From assembly GCF_040782645.1 (NCBI RefSeq), contig NZ_CP160403.1:1116001-1180000 (forward strand): a stretch of DNA of 64,000 bases. Direction: 5' to 3'. Below, in pieces: positions 33,206 through 41,542 of this stretch; position 1 is the stretch's first letter; the number at the start of each line of letters is the position of its first letter. The stretch is from Streptomyces sp. HUAS ZL42. Its GTDB lineage: Bacteria > Actinomycetota > Actinomycetes > Streptomycetales > Streptomycetaceae. The notes under the pieces are model-generated. The model worked only from the letters and a program-made list of their open reading frames with translations, had not been told where the DNA came from and ran no database searches. The position numbers and the translations under genes were made by a program.

Positions 33206-34894
33206 TCAGCTGTCTTCCCGCGGGTAGGTTTTGATGATCTTGCCCTTCACGTTCGCCCTGATGTAGCCGGCGCCGTAGTCGTCCGAGAGATAGACGTTCA
33301 TCGAGGCATCGGTGTCGAAGATGCTGGAGGCCGGGTCGACCACGAGGTAACGGTCGTCGGGGTTCGGCACGTTGAGCACCTTGTCGGCCTTGCCGAACAG
33401 CGCGGGCACCGCGTCCCAGTCGTAGTCGTCCAGGTCGGCGGGGATGGTGCCGCTCGTGACGGTGCCACTCGGGCCGTCCTTCACCGCGACGTCCGCACCC
33501 GCCTGGTAGCTGAAGCGGTCGTAGAGCTTGCTGTGTACCTTCACCGGGCACTCGGCGATGGCGTAGTCCTCGTAGACGACGAACCTGGTGACCGTCGAGC
33601 CGCCCGACGCGGCCTTGAGCTTCGCGACGGTCGTCCGCAGGCCCTCCGGCGTCAGCAGGCTGGATGCCGCCTCGGAGCCTGCGCTGTCGGCGGAGGACGA
33701 TCCGGTGGCGGAGGCAGTGCCGGACGCGGTGGCTGTCGCCCCGCCCCGGGATGAGCTGCTGGGCGCGGCCCCAGTCGTGTTCTTGCTGCTCCCCTCCGGC
33801 AGCAGCGCCCACACCAGCACGCCGGTGAGGACCGCTGAGGCCAGCGAGGCCGCCACGGCGAGGATCGGGGCGCGCCGGGTGCGAGAGTGCGCCGACGGGG
33901 CGTGCGCCGGCGCGATGGTGACGGCGGGCGCGGGGTCGGGCCACGCGCCGGGAACGGCGGGGGCGGGCGCGGGTGCGGGTGCGGGTGCGGGGGCGGGCAG
34001 CCGGTACGACGTGGTGCCGGCACCGGCGGGTGGTACATCGTTGCGCGTCGGCAGTCCCGCCTCCGCGGCGGCGAGCATGCGGTCGAGGGTCCCCGCGTCG
34101 GGCCGCGCCTGCGGGTCCTTGACCAGGACCGCGTTCAGCACCCCCGTCAGCGGTCCGGCCTGGCGCGGCGGCGGTATGTCCTCGCTGAGAACGGCGGCGA
34201 GGGTGGCGAGGGTTGAGTCCCTGCGCAGCGGATGGTGCCCCTCGACCGCCACGTACAGCAGCATCGCCAGCGACCAGAGGTCCGAGGCCGGACCGCCCTC
34301 CTTGCCGGTCACGCGTTCGGGTGCCATGAAGTCGGGGGATCCGATGACGGCCCCGGTGGCGGTGAGACTGGAGAACTCCCGGCTCGCCGCGATGCCGAAG
34401 TCCGTCAGGACGGGACTCCCGTCCGGCCGCAGCAGCACGTTGGCCGGCTTCACGTCGCGGTGCTCGATGCCGACCGCGTGCGCCGCGCGCAGGGCGGACA
34501 GCACCTGCCGGCCCAGCCGGGCCGCCTCGACCGGCGCCATCGGGCCCTGATCGAGGCGGTCCTGCAGGGAGCCACCGGTGACGAGCTCCATGACGATCCA
34601 CGGGTAAGTGCCCGGGCCGCCGTCGACGATGTGATGGATCGTCACGACATTGGGATGGTGGACCCGGGCCAGGGCGCGGGCCTCCCGTAGCACGCGCTCG
34701 CGCAGCGTCCGCGCGCCCTCGGGGTCGTACTCGGCGAGCCCCGGATCCGGCGGCCGCACCTCCTTCACCGCCACCTCGCGGTGCAGCGCCATGTCACGGG
34801 CACGCCACACCCAGCCCATGCCCCCGCCACCGAGACGCCCGGCCAGTTCGAAACGGCCGTCGATCACCCGTCTACCGGGTCCCCCTTCGCTCAT
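33206..34894 (-). CDS. Membrane-anchored PknB-type serine/threonine protein kinase
   Basis: 562 residues. Kinase domain at 10-275: GRLGGGGMGWVWRARDMALH, Lys in EVAVKEVRPP, HRDVKPANVLLRPDGSPVLT, DFGIAAS and GSPDFMAPERV. A Pro/Ala repeat linker (PAPAPAPAPAPAPAVPG) leads to a single membrane helix (PILAVAASLASAVLTGVLVW) near 345, then a Ser/Thr/Ala-rich spacer and a ~170-residue extracellular domain (TVTRFVVYEDYAIAECPVKV to VKGKIIKTYPREDS) of no recognised family. There are no PASTA repeats, so the outside signal differs from that of cell-wall-sensing PknB. Confidence 0.93.
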   Translation of the reverse strand: MSEGGPGRRVIDGRFELAGRLGGGGMGWVWRARDMALHREVAVKEVRPPDPGLAEYDPEGARTLRERVLREARALARVHHPNVVTIHHIVDGGPGTYPWIVMELVTGGSLQDRLDQGPMAPVEAARLGRQVLSALRAAHAVGIEHRDVKPANVLLRPDGSPVLTDFGIAASREFSSLTATGAVIGSPDFMAPERVTGKEGGPASDLWSLAMLLYVAVEGHHPLRRDSTLATLAAVLSEDIPPPRQAGPLTGVLNAVLVKDPQARPDAGTLDRMLAAAEAGLPTRNDVPPAGAGTTSYRLPAPAPAPAPAPAPAVPGAWPDPAPAVTIAPAHAPSAHSRTRRAPILAVAASLASAVLTGVLVWALLPEGSSKNTTGAAPSSSSRGGATATASGTASATGSSSADSAGSEAASSLLTPEGLRTTVAKLKAASGGSTVTRFVVYEDYAIAECPVKVHSKLYDRFSYQAGADVAVKDGPSGTVTSGTIPADLDDYDWDAVPALFGKADKVLNVPNPDDRYLVVDPASSIFDTDASMNVYLSDDYGAGYIRANVKGKIIKTYPREDS

Positions 34895-35139
34895 GCGGGG
34901 GAGCCTAAAGGGCGCACGACCCGAACGTGTATCCGGGGCTGCTCATGTCGCGGACACGCGGGTCATGTCCGGCTCGGAAGGAGAGTGCTTCGGCATGCTG
35001 TGAACCGGCTCTTACCCGGGTAGACCTCACTCAGCGCATCTTCCGCGCCCCCCTCGGCTACGAAGGACTCACGGACTTGGCCATCGCGTACCCTGACGCA
35101 CCCTCAACCCGGCGCCCCGGACGGTCGTGGACGATCCGG

Positions 35140-35679
35140 ATGACGGGGCACCGCGACCGCACCGCCTCGGTCAGCTGCTCCTCGGGCTGCCGTATGCCTC
35201 CTCGCTCCCGCGACATCGCCGCGCTGCGTCGCTTCGCCGAGGCCCATGCGGCCGCCCACGCCAGGGCGGCGACCGTGCGGCCCGACGCGGCCTGCGGCTG
35301 CCGCCAGCAGAAATGCGCCGCCCACGAGGGCACCCGGATCGGCTGCGCGGGCATGGTGGTCCTCGCACTGCGTCACGATCCCGCGGTGGGCCAGGTGTGG
35401 ACGCTCACGGAAGTCTGCTCCGCGTGTGCACCGCTGATGACGCACACCAAGGTCGTCGGGCGGGCCACACCGCGTGCGCGGCCGGCCACGGACAGCCGGA
35501 CCGATGACGTTCCCCCGGGTGAGGTTCCGTCCTCCGGCCCGCGGGAGGCACCGGCCGCCACTCTGACGCGTGCCGTGCCCGGCGGGTTCAGTGCGCCGCT
35601 GCCCGCCCCGCAGGACCCACCGCCTCGACGCGGGGGCGCGGCACGTCGGCCCACGCCCGAGGGTCACGGCAGGCGTTGA
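35140..35679 (+). CDS. Cysteine-rich conserved Streptomyces protein of unknown function
   Basis: 179 residues from ATG 35140; the frame is open back to 34927 and the true start may lie ~20-70 codons upstream, since SWTIRMTGHRDRTASVSCSS appears continuous. The first half is rich in Cys and His: SCSSGCRMPPRSRD, ACGCRQQKCAAHEGTRIGCA and EVCSACAPLMTHT, probably ligands of one or two zinc ions. A helical stretch IAALRRFAEAHAAAHARAAT separates them. The last ~70 residues are a Pro/Arg tail of low complexity. No promoter or operon partner is evident. I recall similar Streptomyces proteins but no function. Confidence 0.6.
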   Translation: MTGHRDRTASVSCSSGCRMPPRSRDIAALRRFAEAHAAAHARAATVRPDAACGCRQQKCAAHEGTRIGCAGMVVLALRHDPAVGQVWTLTEVCSACAPLMTHTKVVGRATPRARPATDSRTDDVPPGEVPSSGPREAPAATLTRAVPGGFSAPLPAPQDPPPRRGGAARRPTPEGHGRR

Positions 35680-36013
35680 GGGGCGGCACCGTCCGGCGGC
35701 CTCGCGCAGGGCCGCCTCGGCATGCGCGAACGGGCCCTGCCCCGACGCGGATGGTGGGCAGGCCCCGTTCGCCCCATGATTGTCGTGTCCCAGACGTGTC
35801 CGGGACACGAGTGAACGTGGGTGGACTGATGTGCGCCGTGTGCGCCCCGTGCGCGGGTCGCACGCCCCGTGTGTTGCGTGGATCCGAGCCGCCGCCCACG
35901 CCGAGGCACGACCGTGCGGCCCGACGCTCCCGCGCCCGAACAGGCGTGGCCGCCGGGCCGGTTGAGGCTCCGGCGCAGGCCCCACTCGTCCTCACCGTGT
36001 GAGCGGAAGGCCG
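35680..36013. other. Intergenic region with operator-like repeat and weak small ORF
   Basis: About 330 bases. It contains the half-site cluster at 35784-35809 (listed separately) and, right after it, a 63-codon frame from GTG 35811 to the stop at 36000-36002 that begins VNVGGLMCAVCAPCAGRTPR. The CxxCxxC start is curious, but there is no ribosome binding site and the rest is arginine/proline-rich, so I do not call it a gene. Confidence 0.4.
35784..35809. promoter_or_regulatory. Operator-like cluster of CGTGTCC half-sites
   Basis: cgtgtcc occurs at 35784-35790 and again at 35795-35801, exactly 11 bases apart (one helical turn), followed by the inverted copy ggacacg at 35803-35809. The last two form a perfect 15-bp palindrome with one central base. 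Such phased half-sites usually bind a dimeric regulator. The target promoter is not clear. Confidence 0.35.
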
Positions 36014-36508
36014 TTACGACGTGCTCGGGGCGGGGGTGGAGCCCGTGCCCGCCGGCTCCTGAATGGTTCCGCCCAGCTTCGGCCGGAACTCCTCCAGCAG
36101 CTTCGCCGGCGCGCTGACCACCCAGCGCGTGCCGACCAGGAACTCACCCGTGTAGGCGGCGTCCAGCCAGGTCAGCTTGTACTTCTCCGCAGGGAACGTG
36201 GTGATGGTGTAGTCGCCCTGCTCCGTGTGGCAGACGCCCTCGCGCAGTTCGTTCGCCTCGACACGGATCTGGGCCGTGCATCCCGTCAGACCGGCGATCA
36301 CCTCGATCCTCGCCGGTGCGACGACCCCGGCCTCGGTGGCGGAGATCTTCGTCGGTCCGCTCCTCGCCGCGGCGTCGCTCTCACCGCCGCTGCATGCCGT
36401 GGCCAGGGGAAGAAGCACCACGCTGCCGGCCAGCGCGGCGCCACGCGCCAGGCGAGCGCCCTGCGGGGAGCGGCGCCGACTGCTTCCTCGATGTGGCTGC
36501 TGCAACAC
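36014..36508 (-). CDS. Secreted lipoprotein of unknown function
   Basis: 164 residues from GTG 36508 with GGAGAGG seven bases ahead; longer versions would cross the L31 terminator. The N-terminus is a lipoprotein signal: arginines (HRGSSRRRSPQGARLARG), a hydrophobic core (AALAGSVVLLPLA) and lipobox LATAC, giving a lipidated Cys near residue 37. The mature part contains IEVIAGLTGCTAQIRVEANE, LREGVCHTEQGDYTITTFPA and YTGEFLVGTRWVVSAP, with two cysteines likely to form a disulfide. Homologues are known from Streptomyces only as hypothetical lipoproteins. Confidence 0.78.
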   Translation of the reverse strand: MLQQPHRGSSRRRSPQGARLARGAALAGSVVLLPLATACSGGESDAAARSGPTKISATEAGVVAPARIEVIAGLTGCTAQIRVEANELREGVCHTEQGDYTITTFPAEKYKLTWLDAAYTGEFLVGTRWVVSAPAKLLEEFRPKLGGTIQEPAGTGSTPAPSTS

Positions 36509-36589
36509 GTACCTCTCCGTATCCCCGTGTCTGCGTGTTCCGCCCGCGGCAGCGGACTGGCGTACGACGAGGGGTACGGGGCAGCGCCC

Positions 36590-36613
36590 GGGGCTGTTCA
36601 CACGAACAGCCCG
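36590..36613 (-). terminator. Intrinsic terminator after the L31 gene
   Basis: 10-bp perfect stem cgggctgttc / gaacagcccg with an acac loop, 17 bases beyond the rpmE2 stop on the minus strand. It separates the ribosomal pair from the lipoprotein gene. Confidence 0.7.
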
Positions 36614-36630
36614 ACCGGGCTCATGCGGGG

Positions 36631-36894
36631 TCAGGGGCGGTCCGTACCCGCCGTACGGCCGTAGCGCCGCTCGAAGCGCTCCACGCGGCCCGCGGTGTCC
36701 AGGACTCGCGAGGTTCCCGTGTAGAACGGGTGGGAGTACGACGAGATCTCGACGTCGATCAGGGGGTGGGTGGTGCCGTCCTCCCACTCGATCGTCCGCG
36801 CCGACCGCGCGGTCGAGGGGATGAGGAACGCGGTACCCGCCGCTCGGTCGCGGAAGACGACGGGGCGGGAGACGGGATGGATGCCAGGCCTCAT
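36631..36894 (-). CDS. rpmE2: 50S ribosomal protein L31 type B (zinc-free paralogue)
   Basis: 87 residues: [55 protein letters not shown], then [11 protein letters not shown]. This is L31, type B, lacking the CxxC zinc knuckle of RpmE. Such copies replace the zinc-binding L31 when zinc is scarce and are usually repressed by Zur. It follows the L33 gene by 46 bases on the same strand. No recognisable Zur box was found upstream of the pair. Confidence 0.94.
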   Translation of the reverse strand: MRPGIHPVSRPVVFRDRAAGTAFLIPSTARSARTIEWEDGTTHPLIDVEISSYSHPFYTGTSRVLDTAGRVERFERRYGRTAGTDRP

Positions 36895-36940
36895 GATGGT
36901 TCCCTCCTCACAGCCGTTCGCCGAAGGGCGCCGGCTGGGT

Positions 36941-37105
36941 TCATCGCTCCTCGCGGAAGGGGACGTGCGCCCCGGCCACGGGGTCGTACTTGCGCAGGAC
37001 CAGTCGGTCCGGGTCGTTGAGACGGTTCTTGCGCGTCACGTAGGTGACGCCGGTCCCGGCCGTCGACTTCAGAGTGACGACGGGACGCGCGGTGGTGCGT
37101 GCCAC
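36941..37105 (-). CDS. rpmG: 50S ribosomal protein L33 (zinc-free paralogue)
   Basis: 54 residues from GTG 37105, with AAGGAGG just upstream: [20 protein letters not shown] followed by [20 protein letters not shown]. The length and the '[25 protein letters not shown]' pattern are diagnostic for L33. The cysteines of the zinc-binding form are absent. First gene of a two-gene unit with rpmE2, as in Zur-controlled alternative ribosomal protein loci of Streptomyces. Confidence 0.94.
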   Translation of the reverse strand: MARTTARPVVTLKSTAGTGVTYVTRKNRLNDPDRLVLRKYDPVAGAHVPFREER

Positions 37106-37199
37106 GAGGCCTCCTTCCGCCCACATCACGGGATCCCGGATCTTGTCCCGCACATGTCAGTTACGTGTCCCTCAACACCACCCCTGGCCCGTTCATTCC

Positions 37200-39080
37200 C
37201 TACGCCGCGACGGTCGCGCGCTCGCGTGCGGACCGTACGGCCGCCGTGAGGCCCGCGATGTCGTACGCGCCGTGATGCCTGCGGCCGTTGACGAAGAACG
37301 TGGGCGTTCCCGCCACACCGCCGAGGTCCGCCGACTCGACGTCCTCGGCGACCCGCGCCGCACCCGCATGGGCACGCATGTCCCGCTCGAAGCGCGCGGT
37401 GTCCAGCCCGATCCGCTCCGCATACCCGCGCAGGTGCTCGAAGCGCAGGGCGCCCTGGTGGCTGAGCAGCAGATCGTGCATGTCCCAGTACCGCCCCTGG
37501 AGAGCGGCCACCTCCGCGGCCTCCGCGGCGAGCTGGGCGTGGACGTGGACGTCGGACAGGGGCAGATGCCGCCACACGTAGCGCACGTCCCCGAAGTCCT
37601 GGAGCAGTTCGCGGACGACCGGCTCCGCCTGCCCGCAGTAGGGGCACTCGTAGTCGCCGTACTCGACGACCGTGACCGGCGCGTGCCGCGGGCCGCGGAT
37701 GTGGTCCCGGTCGGGGTCGACGGGCACCGCGAGGTCGACGATCGTCTCCGCCTTGCCGACCAGTGCCCGAAGCCGTCTGCGGTGCGGCAGCACACCGATG
37801 ACCGCGGTGACGAGCCTGCTGAGCACGAAGGAGCAGAGCACCGCGCTCAGGATGCCGGTCTTGGCGTCCTCGAGCCGCGTGCCGTCGAAGGCGAGCGTCG
37901 CGATGAGCAGCGAGACCGTGAAGCCGACTCCGGCCAGCGTTCCTCCCGCGGCGACCGCTCCCCAGCCGATCGGAGGCCGGGCCGCGCCGCGGGACAGGAC
38001 GGTGGCAAGCGCGGACGCCCCGAGGATGCCGAGCGGCTTGCCTGCGACGTATCCGATGAGGATGCCCAGCGTGACGGGTGAGGTGAAGGCCCTGGCGAGC
38101 TGGTCCCCGCTGATCTCGACACCCGCGTTGGCCAGGGCGAAGAGTGGTACCACGGCGTAGCTGGTCCAGGGGTGGAACATGCGCTGCAGGCGGTCGTTCG
38201 GGGAGATGGCCGAGGCTAGACCGGCTCGGACGGAACGTTCCAGTTCGGGTGTCGGCTGCTCGCGGAACCGGCGGAACAGGCCGCTGGCGCGTTCCAGGTC
38301 GCTGCGGGCCGCCGGGTAGGCGTACGTCAGCAGTCCCATGGCGAGGCCGATGACGACGGGGTCCACCCCCGATTCGAGCAGAGCCACCCAGGCGGCGAGC
38401 GCAAGCAGCGCGTACACGACGCCCCGCTGCACCTCGAGCCGCCGGGCCAGCAGGATGACGACGAAGACGCCGACGGCGAGGAGGAGTGCCGGAACGGAGA
38501 TGCGCTCGCTGTAGGCGACCGCGATCACGCCGAGCGCCAGGAAGTCGTCGACGACCGTGATCGTGAGGATGAAGACCCGCAGTCCGGCGGGCATCCGGCG
38601 TCCCACGACCGCCAGCATGCCCAGGGCGAAGGCGGTGTCGGTGGACATCGCCGCGCCCCAGCCCTGCGTCGCGCCGCGACCGGCGTTGATCCCGAGGTAG
38701 ATGCCGATCGGCACGAGCATGCCGGCCAGGCCCGCGGCGAGCGGCAGGGCCAGCCGTCTGCGCTCGCGCAGCTCGCCCATGTCGAACTCACGCCGTGCCT
38801 CCAGGCCGACGACGAAGAAGAACAGCGTCATCAGCCCGCTGTTGATCCACTCCCGCAGGTCGAGCGACAGACCGTGCGAGCCAAAGCGCACGGACAGGTG
38901 GGTGTGCCAGAACGACTCGTACGCCGAGGGCGCCGCGTTCGCCCAGACGAGTGCGGCGAGCGCCGCCGTCACGAGGACGGCGGCGCTTCCGGTCTCGGTG
39001 CGCAGGAAGTCGCGCAGCGGGGAGTGCGAGTCGCCCCCGCACGCGGTCTGCCCTGTGTAGTCGGTGGCCTCTGGGGACAT
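37200..39080 (-). CDS. nhaA: Na+/H+ antiporter NhaA fused to a DsbA-like thioredoxin domain
   Basis: 626 residues from [20 protein letters not shown]; starts at 39101, 39113 or 39137 are possible and no good ribosome binding site decides. Residues ~25-420 are NhaA with ~12 helices: [20 protein letters not shown], the ion-site pair of aspartates in [36 protein letters not shown] and [19 protein letters not shown]. Residues ~450-620 form a DsbA-type domain with the active site [20 protein letters not shown] and the cis-Pro loop [13 protein letters not shown]. The fusion is known in actinobacteria; orientation predicts a cytosolic thiol domain, which is odd for a DsbA. Confidence 0.92.
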   Translation of the reverse strand: MSPEATDYTGQTACGGDSHSPLRDFLRTETGSAAVLVTAALAALVWANAAPSAYESFWHTHLSVRFGSHGLSLDLREWINSGLMTLFFFVVGLEARREFDMGELRERRRLALPLAAGLAGMLVPIGIYLGINAGRGATQGWGAAMSTDTAFALGMLAVVGRRMPAGLRVFILTITVVDDFLALGVIAVAYSERISVPALLLAVGVFVVILLARRLEVQRGVVYALLALAAWVALLESGVDPVVIGLAMGLLTYAYPAARSDLERASGLFRRFREQPTPELERSVRAGLASAISPNDRLQRMFHPWTSYAVVPLFALANAGVEISGDQLARAFTSPVTLGILIGYVAGKPLGILGASALATVLSRGAARPPIGWGAVAAGGTLAGVGFTVSLLIATLAFDGTRLEDAKTGILSAVLCSFVLSRLVTAVIGVLPHRRRLRALVGKAETIVDLAVPVDPDRDHIRGPRHAPVTVVEYGDYECPYCGQAEPVVRELLQDFGDVRYVWRHLPLSDVHVHAQLAAEAAEVAALQGRYWDMHDLLLSHQGALRFEHLRGYAERIGLDTARFERDMRAHAGAARVAEDVESADLGGVAGTPTFFVNGRRHHGAYDIAGLTAAVRSARERATVAA

Positions 39081-39277
39081 GCCTGGCCCAACACCATCCA
39101 TCCGACGTGTCATTCCTTGAAGCAGAGTGCCGGTCAACCCGTGGACGGCCGATCCACCCCACGAACAACCGGGTCACCGGGCTGCTCCGGCGGGTTGTCG
39201 CACCCCCGCTTGATCGAGTACCACCTGCGGCGACGATACTGGAACTCGCACGCCGTTCCCGTCCCACAGATGGACCC

Positions 39278-40429
39278 ATGCCGATCTCCCCCGCCGTCCG
39301 CCCCTCGACCCCCTCCACCGTGTGGCTCGCCCGTGGTCGCCACGTCGGATCCACGGCGGAAGCAGTCCTGCGCAGGCAGCTGCGGCTGCGCAAGGACGAC
39401 GGGGCCGTGCAGGACTTCCGTGAACTGCCCGCATCCGAGAGCTCCCAGGGCCGGCGCGTCTTCGAGGCCCGATGGCAGGTCCCCGTGGACGTGACGGTAC
39501 GGGCCCGGCTGACCGTCAGCGACGGAGCGGGGCAGGGGCAGGAGTGGACGCTGATCGCGGAGGCGGAGGCCCCGTGGAACCATCAGTGGCCCTCGCCCGC
39601 AGATGTGTTCTGGCCCGATCAGCCGGACGCCGGCTGGGACCACGCCACCGTCGCCGGTGTGCGCGTCGGGGACGTCACTTCCCTCCCCGAGGACGACAAG
39701 GACCTGCGGCGCGTGCTGAGGAACTGTCTGCGCGACGGCTGGAGCATCCACGTCGTCGTCCACGAGGCCATGACGACCGACGCACGAGGGCGTCTGCCGC
39801 TGACCCGGTTCCTGCCGGCGGGCCTGCGCCACCGCGTGGTCGAGCACCGCGCCGCACCACAGCAACTGCGCGCCGTGAACTGGGCCCTGAAGGAGTCCGG
39901 GGTCGAGGTGCCGCGTGGCGGGGCCGTGGTGCTGCCCGGCACCCCGGCCCCGCCCGATCACGACGCCCACGACCTCTCCGTACGCACGGTCTTCCTGGAC
40001 GGCTCGGAGCCGACCGGGCTCATCGACGCGGTGACACGTTTCGCCGCCCTCCCGAAGCCGCTGCCGGAGGGCGGCGACGAGGCGCTCACGGCGCTGCGGG
40101 AGGACTGGCAGCTGCTGACCCTCGAGGAGGAGCTCGCCCGCGAGCGGCGGCTCGTGGTCATGTACGCGGAGGCGCTCGAGGCCATGACGAAGTCCCGCGA
40201 CCTGTACCGCGAGGCCGCCGAACGGGCCAACGAGGCACTGGCCGCCTACCGGGAGTCCTCCGCCGCGAACGTGCCGGAGCAACCGTCCGGTAAGCCGGTC
40301 GGCTCCCCGTTGCAGCAGCTGACCCGGACGTTCGAACGCCTCAGGGGCACCGCCAAGTCCCCGCGCCTCGCGCCCGGCGCGGACGGCACGGACGGCACGG
40401 ACAACGGGACCGAGCCGGAGGATCGCTAG
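39278..40429 (+). CDS. Protein of unknown function
   Basis: 383 residues from MPISPAVRPSTPSTVWLARG; the frame is open upstream but no better start is seen. No family recognised. The N-terminal half looks alpha/beta and begins with LARGRHVGSTAEAVLRRQLR; the middle has GWSIHVVVHEAMTTDARGRL and NWALKESGVEVPRGGAVVLP; residues ~280-330 are a charged helix (LEEELARERRLVVMYAEALE) likely to form a coiled coil; the tail is Gly/Asp/Thr-rich. No signal peptide or membrane helix. Divergent from the NhaA-DsbA gene. Confidence 0.7.
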   Translation: MPISPAVRPSTPSTVWLARGRHVGSTAEAVLRRQLRLRKDDGAVQDFRELPASESSQGRRVFEARWQVPVDVTVRARLTVSDGAGQGQEWTLIAEAEAPWNHQWPSPADVFWPDQPDAGWDHATVAGVRVGDVTSLPEDDKDLRRVLRNCLRDGWSIHVVVHEAMTTDARGRLPLTRFLPAGLRHRVVEHRAAPQQLRAVNWALKESGVEVPRGGAVVLPGTPAPPDHDAHDLSVRTVFLDGSEPTGLIDAVTRFAALPKPLPEGGDEALTALREDWQLLTLEEELARERRLVVMYAEALEAMTKSRDLYREAAERANEALAAYRESSAANVPEQPSGKPVGSPLQQLTRTFERLRGTAKSPRLAPGADGTDGTDNGTEPEDR

Positions 40430-40833
40430 ACGCGCCGCGTCAGCGGAAGAGGGGCAGGCGGTCCGCGACCGCTGTCCGGGGCTGTCGCAGGCGCCCGCAG
40501 CGTCTGGCGGGCGGCTCGTCGGGCACCGATGGGCCTGGGCATGGCGCTGACCGAGGGCAGCACGATGGACGCCGCGTTCGGCGACTTCACGGAGTCCGAC
40601 CTGGCCGGCTGTCACATGCCCGCGCACGCCTGGTCGGCCACCGGATCCGCCCCGTGCCGTGAATGCGCACCCTGGGGTGCCGTGCCATTCGAGTGAGGCA
40701 GGAGGGTGAGGACGACTCACCGGTGCGGGTGACCGGCGCGACTGCCGGTTTACCCCGAGGTAATACGGGCGCGAGAACCGGGAATCCAGAAAGTGGGTCC
40801 GCATTCTGCGGTCCCCACCCCGGAGGAGGACCC
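40430..40833. other. Intergenic region holding a gene remnant
   Basis: About 400 bases. Apart from the molybdo-hydroxylase fragment at 40529-40630 I see no gene. The last ~100 bases carry the ribosome binding site GGAGGAGG of the YkvA-like gene. Confidence 0.55.
40529..40630 (+). pseudogene. Remnant of a xanthine dehydrogenase/CO dehydrogenase-type molybdopterin subunit
   Basis: In one frame from 40529 the sequence reads MGLGMALTEGSTMDAAFGDF then TESDLAGCHMPAHA. This follows the C-terminal signature of XdhA/CoxL subunits ('mGiGmAL.Ee...D..fG.f.n.DLAeYh.PvHAD'). Neither the preceding ~700 residues nor the following conserved block is present; the frame then runs into unrelated sequence and stops at 40694. 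I read it as a ~34-codon relic of a deleted gene. Confidence 0.5.
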
Positions 40834-41139
40834 GTGGACACGACCACTGCAGTGATCACCGTCGCCGTGGTCCTCGCCGCGGCCGCTCTCGCAGCGGCCG
40901 TGGCCCTGCTGGTGCGACTGGTGCGCACCCGGCGCGGGTTGCGGCGGGCCGGGCTTCCCACCGGACCGCGCTGGGTCTTCTGGGGCGCCGTCCTCTACTT
41001 CGTGCTGCCGGCCGATCTGCTGCCCGACCCCGTGTACCTCGACGACATCGGTGTGATCCTGCTCGCACTGCGCACGATGCGCGGCCCGGCCGACGAGCGC
41101 AGGAGCAGAGCCGTCGACCGGCCGGGCGACCCCGCCTGA
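40834..41139 (+). CDS. YkvA/DUF1232 membrane protein
   Basis: 101 residues from GTG 40834 after GGAGGAGG. One N-terminal membrane helix (VITVAVVLAAAALAAAVALL) is followed by the DUF1232 core WVFWGAVLYFVLPADLLPDP and VYLDDIGVILLALRTM, where 'PxDLlPD...lDDigvl..A' is diagnostic. Small integral membrane protein of unknown function. Confidence 0.87.
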   Translation: MDTTTAVITVAVVLAAAALAAAVALLVRLVRTRRGLRRAGLPTGPRWVFWGAVLYFVLPADLLPDPVYLDDIGVILLALRTMRGPADERRSRAVDRPGDPA

Positions 41140-41333
41140 CAGCGACTCAACCCCCTCGCGCCCTCGCCCGTCTCAGGTTCGGGGTGCCCGAACTCGCCGC
41201 CGATTACGGAGCGTAAGGAAACCAATCACCCGTTCGATTCGTATAAGTAAATGGAAGCCCAAGAGTTCCGAGGGCGGAAGCGACGACGCGGCATGCCAGG
41301 GCTTGGTCGGCGCAGCACCACGAGGGAGAGACG
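41140..41333. promoter_or_regulatory. Upstream region of the graspetide genes
   Basis: 194 bases, AT-richer near 41185-41260. A TATAAG hexamer at 41242-41247 is a possible -10 element; no good -35 match is visible, so an alternative sigma factor or an activator is possible. This would give a ~85-base leader before tgmA. Confidence 0.3.
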
Positions 41334-41525
41334 ATGCAACCGTTCGCGCTCAACTACGCACGCCCGGCGGCGGAGTTGGAGGTTATCACTCCGTACGCCT
41401 ATGACTCCGGACTGCAGTTGAACGTGCTTCTGGACGGGCGGATAGCCGCCTCGGACCTTGCCCTGCTCAGAGAACTCGGGACCACGACCTCGACCGCGGG
41501 CTCGAAGACTCACTTCGACGACTGA
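41334..41525 (+). CDS. tgmA: ATP-grasp-modified RiPP (graspetide) precursor peptide
   Basis: 63 residues, ATG after GAGGGAGAGACG. The leader MQPFALNYARPAAELE with PYAYDSGLQLNVLLDG is the conserved recognition part of actinobacterial graspetide precursors (TgmA, GRASP_targ family). The C-terminal core, after LGTTTSTAG, ends SKTHFDD. Thr/Ser/Lys donors and the terminal aspartates are the expected partners of side-chain ester or amide crosslinks installed by the ATP-grasp ligase encoded next. The ring pattern cannot be read from sequence. The ligase starts 17 bases downstream. Confidence 0.9.
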   Translation: MQPFALNYARPAAELEVITPYAYDSGLQLNVLLDGRIAASDLALLRELGTTTSTAGSKTHFDD

Positions 41526-41542
41526 ACGCGGAACCGACGACA

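Noticed and set aside
35811..36002. 63-codon ORF with a CxxCxxC start
   Set aside because: No ribosome binding site and an Arg/Pro-rich body; not supportable as a gene.
37106..37199. Zur box before the zinc-free L33/L31 pair
   Set aside because: Expected from the family, but no TGAAAATGATTTTCA-like palindrome could be found.
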